DNA from: Baffinella frigidus
Lineage: Eukaryota > Cryptophyceae > Cryptomonadales > Baffinellaceae
Reading direction: 5' to 3'
NCBI GenBank assembly: GCA_026770585.1
Contig: MU646570.1
Location: forward strand, 119,872-131,165
Length of the DNA: 11,294 bases
The position numbers and the translations under genes were made by a program. Under the pieces are notes generated by a model. The model searched no databases and was not told the origin of the DNA. It saw only the letters and a program-made list of their open reading frames with translations. Shown here piece after piece: positions 4,499 to 9,243 of the stretch; the stretch's first letter is position 1; each line of letters opens with the position of its first letter.

Positions 4499-7400
4499 GT
4501 GCGCGCCCCTTCCATCTCCCTTCCGGAAACCCCTGCTGGTGCCCGGTTTCCTCAGACGAAAGGGGCTGATAGCTTTCGCGTCCCAGCATCGCCCCTACGC
4601 TGGTAAAACGAGCCCGCGGAGCGTCATTTCCTTGCGACCATTATTCGACACTGTCGAATAATGGTCGCGGGTGATGTTATGTGCCACCCCTCCCTACCTC
4701 ACAGAAGACCTGTTTCTTCAGTTCGTGCATAACCGCGTTGGAAGTTGAGCCGGCCTCTGAGTCTGTCTGTGCGACCGCGTTGGAAGTTGAGCCGGTCGCC
4801 GAGTAAGGACTGAATTTCTGGCGTCCGGCAGTGAAGATGAACGCGGACGACGAGACGGTCGAGATGGACGGGGAGGTGATCGAGATGTCTCCCGAGGACC
4901 TGGCGGAGGAGATGAGCGAATCGCAGCCACGCTGGATTCTCTGGTCGTTCCAGGTCCCCGCCACCCAGCCCTGGTTGTAACGTTTTTTGGTATCGGTAAC
5001 CTCTAGCTCTGCCTGACTTGGGTTGACTGGTCGTTTTCAGTCCAAAATTCGAAGGGTTTGCGGCAGAACCCCGAGGAATTGACTTCCGGTCTTGTCATTT
5101 TGATGAGACCAGATTGACCCAGGAAGAGGTAGAACCTGGATCCCGGTGACGGAAACGTTCTCGGCAGCGAGGCCTGGCTGGGTTACCGCCACCAGCCACC
5201 AGAAGTGAACCAAATCGAACGATCGCAAAAGTTGATTTCCCCTGCAGACTAAAGGCTCAGCCTTTAGTCTGCAGGGGGGTTTACCACAGGCCTCATCACC
5301 CTGGTTTGGTTCTGTTCTGGTGGCTGGTGGGGAGTTACCCCCACAGCAGCCTGGCCGTTCAAGGAGCAAATCGCCTGTTTCGAGCGAGGGTCACCTAACC
5401 AGAGAGGGTCATCTAACCAGAGTCATGTATCTCCAAGTATACAACGTATACGAAGATGAAGCGTGCCAATCTCACCTCGACGAGTAATTGAGTCAAATAC
5501 GATGTCGGGGATATCCGATCCGATTTGCAACGAAAATTACTACACGGACGTGACTGAAAAAGGCCGGTGTGTAGTAATTTTCGTTGCCAGATCGTGTTTG
5601 AGACAAATACTCGCCGCGATTAAATCCTTCGCCTGCAACTGGGCGCCGGATTCCGGCGACCTCCAGTACAAATCCACCGGATCAAACACATTAAAAAACC
5701 CAACTTACTCCCACTCTTACTTCTCGAGTTTTCAGGTTAAGCGTGACGACGGGCGGGCGCAGTATCCCATCCTGCTGGTTTTCTTCTCTTCAGGGCAGGA
5801 CTCCGTACACACGCTCCAAAAAAAAGCGCATTTCAACGTTTTCTGCTCTTTTTCGCTCCAAAGTTGACGGGTTTGTACTACAGCCCCAGAAGCGTCAACT
5901 TGAGGATAGTCCCCCAACACGGGTGATTAAGATGTGATGGGAGCAAGTCAAGCGGGACGACGGGCGCAGACGTGTCCCCTCTTTTCGCTCCGAAGGTGAC
6001 GGGTCTGTACCACACACCCAGCATCGTCAACTTCACACGTTTGGCAGGTGAAGCGCGACGACGGGCGGACGCAGTACACTGCTACCCAGGGTATTTTACC
6101 CTGAGTCAACAAAGCCGATCCTTGGCAGTAAGTTGCCATTTCGTTTAGATAGACCTGCTCTGGGAGCAGGCATTTGATTCAATGCACTGACTTTCAGGGG
6201 TTTGGACTTGGGTGAAATGTTCTGGCTCAGAGTGCAGTACCCATCTCAGAGGGGAATCGATGGTGGCCATCTTGCCGTCGATCCGAACAAACACATTCTT
6301 CAGCAGGTGGGCTAATCCCAATGGTCAGGGCTAATCCTTATCAGGTGGGCTAATCCCAATGGTCAGGGCTAACGGTGCGGCACGCGCTACCTGGGCAGGT
6401 GAAGCGTGACGACGGGCGGACGCAGTATCCCCTCCTCTTGGTGTTCTTCTCGCCGCAGTCGTGCAACCAGCGCTCAAAGATGCTCTACTCATCGTACGCC
6501 CCCCCTTTTTCCGCGCGAAAGTTGACGGGGTTGTACTAGGATTTTAGCATGTCAACTTAATAATAGTCAGTTAACCGCAACGAGCGCTCTCGCATGCTTG
6601 CCCTCCTACCCAAATATTTTATCTTTTTGGTGCTATCTTAAGGATGGAATTTGCTGTCTTAGCCTTGAAATAGCTACACCATAGCACCAAACCCACCCCT
6701 ATGATAGAAAACATTGCGGCAGCCAGATTGTGGCAACCACCACTTGAGGCTAGAAATGTGACTATTTTAAAAGTGGGGTTGTTGGAATTTGTACATTCAC
6801 GGGCGGGTTTGGTCACGTAGCTCGCGAACATCCGCGGGCTACGTGTCCAAAACCGGATGTGTGTGAAAATTACTACACACCGCCCCACTTGAAAAGGAAC
6901 CCCGGGTTTAAAACAGTTCCTTTTCTGGCCTCGAATGGCAGCGTTCTCTCATGCTCTACTCATCGTGCGCGCCCCCTCTGTTCGCACGAAAGTTGACGGG
7001 TTTGTACTAGAACCCCCGCGTGTCAACTTGAGAATCGAACCCAAGCGTTTGAACTTCAGAATAAAACCCCAGCGTGTCAACTTGAGAATTTAACCCCCGC
7101 GTGTCAACTTGCGAATGGTCCGTCAACGCGTCGTTGCAACCAGCGCTCGCGTATGCGCAACAATATGGACCGATCATAGTCTGGTAATGGCACGGGTGAG
7201 GCAATACCGGTGAACCCTCTTTAATAAATTCAGTAATCAGGAATCAACTCATCGTACGCCCGCCGAGCTCTGTCGTGGTGCATTTGGTCTGCCCAACTTG
7301 GTAAGAAGGGGCTCGTTTTCGCGCGAAGGTTGTCGCATGTGTACCACCCTGCACCGTTGACCATACACCCCGAACCCTAAACCCTAAACCCTAAACCCTA

Positions 7401-9172
7401 AACCCTAAACCCTAAACCCTAAACCCTAAACCCTAAACCCTAAACCCTAAACCCCAAACCCTGAACCCTAAACCCTGAAGATCCAGGGTGACTCTAATCT
7501 GGTTGCTAAACCCTACACCTTGACAACGTGCAGGGTGACACCGTTTTGAGTCGGAGGCGCTGGGCAGCACCACAGTGGTGTATGGGGATAGCGAATCCGA
7601 TCGTTTGCAAACTTGAACTCGAACACGCGGGGGGGGGTCATTCAGAAATCCAGGAGTCACGCCTGAAATCGAAACCCGAATCCTGCAGGGGGACGACCTT
7701 CGTGTCGGAGGCGCTCGGCATCACCAAAGCCCACCCGCTCCTAGCGCCCTCTCTTTCAGACTATTTGGTCTCGGGAATGTGGTGGGCCCGGGCGCTTTCC
7801 CGCCCTGAAGTCGACGGATGTGTACCGCAAAAACAGCATGCCAGCTTGAGAATAGTCGGTCAACCCGAGTGAGGCAGAGCTAGATTCTCTGATGTCCTAA
7901 GTCGACAAGAACCCAGGCTGTCAACGTGAGATTCCGAATGGTGCAGGGTGACGACCTTCGTGTCGGAGGCGCTGGGCATCGCCATATGGGGATAGCATTT
8001 AAGGGGATAGCGGGGCAATTTGCAACAGTAACACACGCATTTCTCTCTTGAAACCCTGAGCCAAACCGTAACAAACACGTTTCTCTCTCTAAGTCATACA
8101 CCCTCATGCTGCAGGGTGACGACGTTTGTGTCGGAGGCGCTGGGCATCACCAAAGTGGTGTACGGAGATAGCGAATCCGGTAGTTAGCACACTTGAACTC
8201 CGACACACGGGGGGGTGTCATTCACAAATCCAGGAGTGGCTACGCCTGAGATCGAAACCCTCATGGTGCAGGGTGACGACGTTTGTGTCGGAGGCGCTGG
8301 GCATCACCAAAGTGCACCCGCTCCATGAGCTCGACGACTTGACGTGAGTAACGCCACCCAGAAACCCAAAACCTCCTGCCTACGCCTTCACGTCAAGCCT
8401 CCCCATAACCTTAGCTTGACTGACTTTTCTTAAGTTGGCATGCTGGATTCGTGGTATAAATTCGTCAACTTCGGAGCGGGAAAGAGCCCCGGGCTCACCA
8501 AATTTGGTGAGCCCAAATGGACTGTGACAGAGGTCGATGGGCATCACGAAAGTCCACCCGCTCCAATTTAGGGTTTAGGGTTTAGTGTTGAGGGTTTAGG
8601 GTATCCCTTGAGTGTCGAGTAGGCGCTTACGCCCTACCGTAGGGCCCTATAACCTGCCTAGGACCTCTTGGCGGTCAAGTTTGACCGCCTCGCCACTTGA
8701 GGGATAGCCTACAGGGTTTATGGTTTACGGTTTATAGTTTCGGATTTAGGGTTGGCTTCGCACGTTCGACGAATTGACGTGAACCCAACCCAAACCCCGA
8801 AACACGAAACCCAAAACCCGAAACCCGAGACAGGCACTGTACTAAAGCACTGATACTATCCCTCCAGTGGCGAGTAGGCTCATCCACGAGCTCGACGACT
8901 TGACGTGAAGCCAACCTGAAACCCGAAACCCGAAACCCGAAACCCAAAACCATAAACCCTAAACCCCAAACCCGAAACCCTAAACCCTAATCCCTAATCC
9001 CGAAACCCTAAACCCTAAACCCTAGACCCTAGACCCGAAACTCTAGACCTAAACCCTAAACCCTAAACCCCAAACACCAAACCCCAAACCCCAAACCCCA
9101 AACCTCAAGTCTCTTCCCGCGAGCAGGTCTGAGAAGCTGCACGAGTTCTTTGTCAGCAGCGTCACGCGATAA
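4414..9172 (+). CDS. GMF: Glia maturation factor (GMF) family protein, ADF-homology domain, five exons
   Basis: GMF proteins bind the Arp2/3 complex, not actin itself, and promote debranching and inhibit nucleation of branched actin networks (family knowledge). Exons: 4414-4498, 4832-4953, 6399-6493, 8272-8343, 9127-9172; 420 nt, 139 residues plus stop (animal GMF is about 142). Phases are 1, 0, 2, 2 and all junctions keep frame. Diagnostic stretches: VWKKFRRASN near the N-terminus, AMILKMNAD across junction 1-2, MSPEDL, QPRWILWSF, VKRDDGRTQYPLLLVFFSP, KMLYS, GITKVHPLHELDDLT, SEKLHEFF. These line up with GMF essentially without gaps. Donors are GTGCGC, GTCCCC, GTACGC, GTGAGT; every acceptor ends GCAG. 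The start could be the in-frame ATG at 4429 (AAAATGG context). Introns 2-4 hold decayed or alternative copies of exons 3 and 4, so exon choice there rests on intactness and phase. Confidence 0.88.
4634..4668. repeat. Perfect hairpin, 17-bp arms, one-base spacer (GMF intron 1)
   Basis: Arm GCGACCATTATTCGACA (4634-4650), a single C, then the exact complement (4652-4668). It lies in intron 1, on the spliced-out strand of GMF. Confidence 0.9.
4732..4795 (+). repeat. Direct repeat of 22 bp, 42-bp period (GMF intron 1)
   Basis: The 22 bases starting ACCGCGTTGGAAGTTGAG occur identically at 4732-4753 and 4774-4795, about 36 nt before the exon 2 acceptor. No coding sense. Confidence 0.85.
4832..4953 (+). 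CDS. GMF: GMF exon 2
   Basis: Begins after CCGGCAG with TG, completing a Leu codon, then KMNADDETVEMDGEVIEM, SPEDLAEEM, SESQPRWILWSFQ, ending CAG before GTCCCC. The 30 residues before DDGR in the next exon align gaplessly with animal GMF, including the family's SP-D/E-E/D-L and QPR-aromatic motifs. This exon has no duplicate in the window. Confidence 0.88.
5003..5034 (-). repeat. Inverted tail fragment of the AAGTTGAC repeat
   Basis: The reverse complement reads GTCAACCCAAGTCAGGCAGA then GCTAG, matching the GTCAACCCGAGTGAGGCAGA tail of the copies at 1211 and 7805. The hairpin part is missing. It lies near the start of GMF intron 2. Confidence 0.6.
5171..5356. repeat. ~186-bp foldback element (GMF intron 2)
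   Basis: Core arms 5239-5257 and 5259-5277 are 19 bp and perfectly complementary around a single C. Outer arms extend it: CCACCAGCCACCAGA (5189-5203) with its exact complement (5316-5330), and GGCCTGGCTG (5171-5180) with CAGCCTGGCC (5347-5356, one mismatch). The outer arm also carries GAACCAAATCGAA, related to GACCAAATCGA in the foldback at 1444-1587. Confidence 0.85.
5527..5587. repeat. Hairpin with 19-bp perfect arms (ACTACAC family, copy 1)
   Basis: GCAACGAAAATTACTACAC at 5527-5545 and its exact complement at 5569-5587 flank a 23-nt loop. Weaker complementarity continues outward (GATCCGATTT against CCAGATC). The arm word recurs at 6865-6878 and in the foldback at 10375-10472. Confidence 0.85.
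5642..5680 (+). repeat. Second copy of the GCGCCG...GTACAAATC module
   Basis: GGGCGCCGGATTCCGGCG followed by ACCTCCAGTACAAATC matches 2588-2625 with few changes. The inverted partner present at 2577 is missing here. It lies in GMF intron 2, about 60 bp before the first exon-3 copy. Confidence 0.6.
5736..5804 (+). pseudogene. GMF exon 3 copy 1 (altered 3' half)
   Basis: A strong acceptor (TTCTCGAGTTTTCAG) is followed by VKRDDGRAQYPILLVFFSS, then diverged GQDS and a GTACAC that could act as donor but in phase 0. Joined to exon 4 it would shift frame, so it is probably inactive as a coding exon. Most differences from true exon 3 in the first 18 codons are synonymous or conservative (GTG/GTT, ACG/GCG, CTC/ATC). 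Confidence 0.7.
5860..5925 (+). repeat. AAGTTGAC/GTCAACTT repeat, copy 3
   Basis: CGCTCCAAAGTTGACGGGTT, TGTACTACAGCCCCAGAAGC, then GTCAACTTGAGGATAGTC and a changed tail (CCCCAACACGGGTGATTAAG). It directly follows exon 3 copy 1, as the other intronic copies follow exon 3 fragments. Confidence 0.7.
5947..6035 (+). pseudogene. GMF exon 3 copy 2 (broken acceptor) plus AAGTTGAC repeat copy 4
   Basis: GTCAAGCGGGACGACGGGCG (VKRDDGR) starts at 5947, but the acceptor AG has become AA and similarity stops after about ten codons. The repeat follows at once: CGCTCCGAAGGTGACGGGTC, TGTACCACACACCCAGCATC, GTCAACTTCAC, with one arm mutated. Confidence 0.6.
6048..6077 (+). pseudogene. GMF exon 3 copy 3 (truncated)
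   Basis: TTTGGCAG then VKRDDGRTQY, identical at protein level to true exon 3 for ten codons, then unrelated sequence (ACTGCTACCCAGGG). The acceptor is intact but there is no downstream part. 6080-6300 shows no other feature. Confidence 0.65.
6304..6373 (+). repeat. Duplicated 31-bp segment with CTAAY motifs before GMF exon 3
   Basis: A 31-base segment starting CAGGTGGGCTAATCCCAATG occurs at 6304-6334 and 6342-6372 (38-bp period). It contains GGGCTAAT/GGGCTAAC four times in all. The last, GGGCTAAC at 6366-6373, fits the yUnAy branch-point pattern about 25 nt before the acceptor, so the duplication may have multiplied branch-point candidates. Confidence 0.7.
6399..6493 (+). CDS. GMF: GMF exon 3
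   Basis: Starts after TGGGCAG: VKRDDGRTQYPLLLVFFSP, then QSCNQRSKMLYS and TC of the next codon before GTACGC. DDGR and YPL are hallmark GMF positions. It is the only copy that is complete and ends in phase 2, which exon 4 requires. A GGGCTAAC at 6366-6373 sits about 25 nt before the acceptor as a likely branch point. Truncated copies start at 5736, 5947 and 6048. Confidence 0.85.
6510..6580 (+). repeat. AAGTTGAC/GTCAACTT repeat, copy 5 (start of intron 3)
   Basis: CGCGCGAAAGTTGACGGGGT, TGTACTAGGATTTTAGCATG, TCAACTTAATAATAGTCAGT and TAACCGCAACGAGCGCTC. It begins 20 nt past the exon 3 donor. The last part resembles exon 3 words (CAACCAGCGCTCAAAGATGC), so a decayed exon tail may follow. Confidence 0.65.
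6771..6890. repeat. ~120-bp foldback element (GMF intron 3)
   Basis: Central arms TTTGGTCACGTAGCTCGCG (6808-6826) and 6833-6851 pair with 17 of 19 matches around AACATC. Outer AAGTGGGG (6771-6778) pairs with CCCCACTT (6883-6890), with partial pairing between. It carries GAAAATTACTACAC at 6865-6878. Inner words match the foldback at 3190-3310. Confidence 0.75.
6892..6924. repeat. Perfect 9-bp hairpin next to the foldback
   Basis: AAAAGGAAC (6892-6900) and GTTCCTTTT (6916-6924) with a 15-nt loop, directly abutting the foldback at 6771-6890 and possibly its edge. Confidence 0.7.
6940..7118 (+). repeat. Exon 3 tail fragment, AAGTTGAC repeat copy 6 and a 27-bp tandem array
   Basis: CATGCTCTACTCATC then GTGCGC repeats the end of true exon 3 with its donor position. 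AAAGTTGACGGGTTTGTACT follows at 6989. From 7011 the right half of the repeat (AACCCCCGCGTGTCAACTTG) is tandemly repeated about four times with starts at 7011, 7038, 7065 and 7092, a period of exactly 27 bp. Confidence 0.75.
7129..7165 (+). pseudogene. Exon 3 tail fragment (decayed)
   Basis: GTCGTTGCAACCAGCGCTCG corresponds to TCGTGCAACCAGCGCTCAAA of exon 3 (the QSCNQRS part) with an insertion that breaks the frame. It is one more unit in the series of exon 3 tail plus hairpin repeats filling intron 3. Confidence 0.5.
7247..7370 (+). repeat. Exon 3 tail fragment plus AAGTTGAC repeat copy 7 (decayed)
   Basis: CAACTCATCGTACGCC repeats the end of exon 3 and its GTACGC donor. CGCGCGAAGGTTGTCGCATG, TGTACCACCCTGCACC and GTTGACC at 7319-7358 are a mutated hairpin copy. 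A GGTAAGA at 7298 between them is a donor-like word without a supported exon. Confidence 0.5.
7371..7480 (-). repeat. CCCTAAA telomeric array inside GMF intron 3
   Basis: About 14 CCCTAAA units, mostly perfect, with a few CCCCAAA and CCCTGAA variants at the right end. It is C-rich on the + strand, hence opposite in orientation to the array at 1640-1734. In the intron-3 transcript it would be present as the C-rich strand. Confidence 0.95.
7534..7676 (+). pseudogene. GMF exon 4 copy A (frameshifted)
   Basis: CGTGCAG precedes a copy whose first codons are damaged (one extra base and a TGA), then SEALGSTTVVYGDSESD in frame. The homologous block extends to 7676 and equals the block around copy D (8115-8260), including a G run, CATTCA, AAATCCAGGAGT and ATCGAAACCC. 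Confidence 0.65.
7689..7745 (+). CDS. GMF exon 4 copy B (acceptor and frame intact, alternative exon candidate)
   Basis: CCTGCAG then G, GTTFVSEALGITKAHPLLAP. Compared with true exon 4 the changes in the shared part are one Val to Gly, one Val to Ala and several silent ones (ACG/ACC, TTT/TTC, CTG/CTC). It lacks the HELDDLT end and the GTGAGT donor; its frame stays open into the next repeat. It could be a dead duplicate or an alternative terminal exon. Confidence 0.45.
7758..7890 (+). repeat. AAGTTGAC/GTCAACTT repeat, copy 8 (nearly full length)
   Basis: TTTCAGACTATTTGGTCTCG, GCCCGGGCGCTTTCCCGCC, GAAGTCGACGGATGTGTACC, AGCATGCCAGCTTGAGAATA, then GTCGGTCAACCCGAGTGAGG and CAGAGCTAG. Both hairpin arms carry a change (AAGTCGAC, GCCAGCTT) that weakens pairing. 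Confidence 0.65.
7947..7995 (+). CDS. GMF exon 4 copy C (acceptor and frame intact, early stop)
   Basis: ATGGTGCAG then G, VTTFVSEALGIAIWG and TAG. The first 11 codons match true exon 4 at protein level with only silent changes; a deletion then replaces the rest. If used it would give a GMF lacking its last two secondary elements. Most likely a decayed duplicate. Confidence 0.4.
8115..8187 (+). CDS. GMF exon 4 copy D (acceptor and frame intact, alternative C-terminus)
   Basis: TCTCTCTAAGTCAT, then CATGCTGCAG, then G, VTTFVSEALGITKVVYGDSE and SGS before TAG. The first 41 nt after the acceptor are identical to true exon 4 157 bp downstream, so the duplication is recent or kept similar by gene conversion. 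Its pyrimidine tract looks better than that of exon 4. It would make a shortened GMF ending in a different tail. Confidence 0.45.
8272..8343 (+). CDS. GMF: GMF exon 4
   Basis: After ATGGTGCAG the exon supplies G (completing TCG, Ser), then VTTFVSEALG, ITKVHPLHELDDL and AC, followed by the consensus donor GTGAGT. From MLY in exon 3 through DLT the spliced protein has the same length as GMF (29 residues). Four other acceptor-bearing copies lie upstream in intron 3; only this one has both the full C-terminal sequence and the GTGAGT donor. Confidence 0.85.
8425..8514 (-). repeat. AAGTTGAC/GTCAACTT repeat, copy 9 (inverted) with perfect 24-bp palindrome
   Basis: Reverse complement of copy 1: the palindrome at 8491-8514 (arm GGGCTCACCAAA, self-complementary, no spacer), GGGGCTCTTTCCCGCTCC, GAAGTTGACGAATT, then GCATGCCAACTTAAG. 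It lies in GMF intron 4, opposite in orientation to copies 1 to 8. The intact palindrome shows what the decayed one at 1225-1247 came from. Confidence 0.75.
8524..8564 (+). pseudogene. GMF exon 4 fragment F
   Basis: GTGACAGAGGTCGATGGGCA, then TCACGAAAGTCCACCCGCTCC, corresponds to the VSEALGITKVHPL part of exon 4 with several changes and runs directly into TTTAGGG repeat at 8565. Confidence 0.6.
8565..8601 (+). repeat. TTTAGGG tract (GMF intron 4)
   Basis: Four or five TTTAGGG-type units with TTTAGTG and TTGAGGG variants, starting where exon 4 fragment F ends and stopping at the left end of the 105-bp element. Confidence 0.8.
8602..8706. repeat. 105-bp structured element, copy 1 (GMF intron 4)
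   Basis: Ends TATCCCTTGAGTGTCGAG and CTCGCCACTTGAGGGATA pair over about 18 bp if G-U pairs are allowed. Inside are GCCCTAC-C-GTAGGGC (7-bp stem, one-base loop), an enclosing TAGGC/GCCTA pair, and GGCGGTC/GACCGCC (7-bp stem). Together they make a closed stem with two internal arms. Copy 2 at 9471-9575 is the same length. It may be a miniature inverted-repeat transposon or a structured RNA. Confidence 0.75.
8709..8782. repeat. Degenerate TTTAGGG tract joined to exon 4 end fragment G
   Basis: GGGTTTATGGTTTACGGTTT and similar G-rich units (8713-8752) lead into GCACGTTCGACGAATTGACG and TGA, a decayed copy of the exon 4 end (HELDDLT), and then into C-rich repeat. The exon scrap thus sits between oppositely oriented telomere-like tracts. 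Confidence 0.6.
8784..8842 (-). repeat. CCCGAAA/CCCAAAA tract
   Basis: CCCAACCCAAACCCCGAAAC and CCCGAAACCCGAGAC: a C-rich heptamer-like run dominated by CCCGAAA in place of CCCTAAA. It ends at CAGGCACTGTACTAAAGCAC, which is unique. Confidence 0.75.
8857..8908 (+). repeat. 105-bp element left-end fragment joined to exon 4 end fragment H
   Basis: TATCCCTCCAGTGGCGAG then TAGGCTCAT (8857-8883) equals the left end of the 105-bp element as in copy 2. At once follows CACGAGCTCGACGACTTGAC and GTGA, an exact copy of the exon 4 end with the first four donor bases. A composite of two repeat types. Confidence 0.65.
8909..9110 (-). repeat. Long CCCGAAA/CCCTAAA/CCCCAAA tract before GMF exon 5
   Basis: About 28 C-rich heptamers in zones: CCCGAAA first, then CCCTAAA with CCCTAGA and CCCTAAT variants, then CCCCAAA. 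Zoning of unit types implies local tandem spread of variants. It stops 16 nt before the exon 5 acceptor, next to the pyrimidine run TCTCTTCCC. Confidence 0.9.
9127..9172 (+). CDS. GMF: GMF exon 5 (terminal)
   Basis: After the pyrimidine-rich TCTCTTCCCGCGAGCAG, G completes the ACG Thr codon, then SEKLHEFFVSSVTR and TAA. This matches the final amphipathic helix of the ADF-H fold in GMF, although the last residues differ from animal proteins. The stop lies inside the first unit of a 27-bp tandem repeat. Confidence 0.75.
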
Positions 9173-9243
9173 GGCTACACACACGACTTAACACGATAAG
9201 GCTACACAAATGACTTAACGCGATAAGGCTACATAAGTGACTT
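9163..9243 (+). repeat. 27-bp tandem repeat across the GMF stop codon, three units
   Basis: Units share CGATAAGGCTACA with starts at 9167, 9194 and 9221 (27-bp period, nine codons) and CGACTTAACA/TGACTTAACG spacers. The GMF stop TAA is in the first unit, and in-frame copies of it recur in the 3' UTR. Confidence 0.85.

Noticed and set aside
7011-7118. Regular repeats suggesting a CRISPR array.
   Set aside because: Units are directly abutting 27-bp tandems without distinct spacers, in an intron of a eukaryotic gene.
7247-7300. A separate GMF exon reading SSYARRALSW before GGTAAGA.
   Set aside because: The match to exon 3 ends at its GTACGC donor; adding this exon would break the gapless alignment obtained by joining 6493 to 8272.
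1267-7855. TTGAC/GTCAA words as W-box sites for WRKY factors.
   Set aside because: They occur as fixed parts of a repeated hairpin with long shared flanks, so recurrence is explained by the repeat; no evidence for such factors in this organism.
8152-8178. VVYGDSES in exon 4 copies A and D, resembling the YGDTDS motif of family B DNA polymerases or a GDSL esterase block.
   Set aside because: The stretch continues an exon whose other copies are clearly GMF exon 4, it stops within a few codons, and no other polymerase or esterase motif is near.
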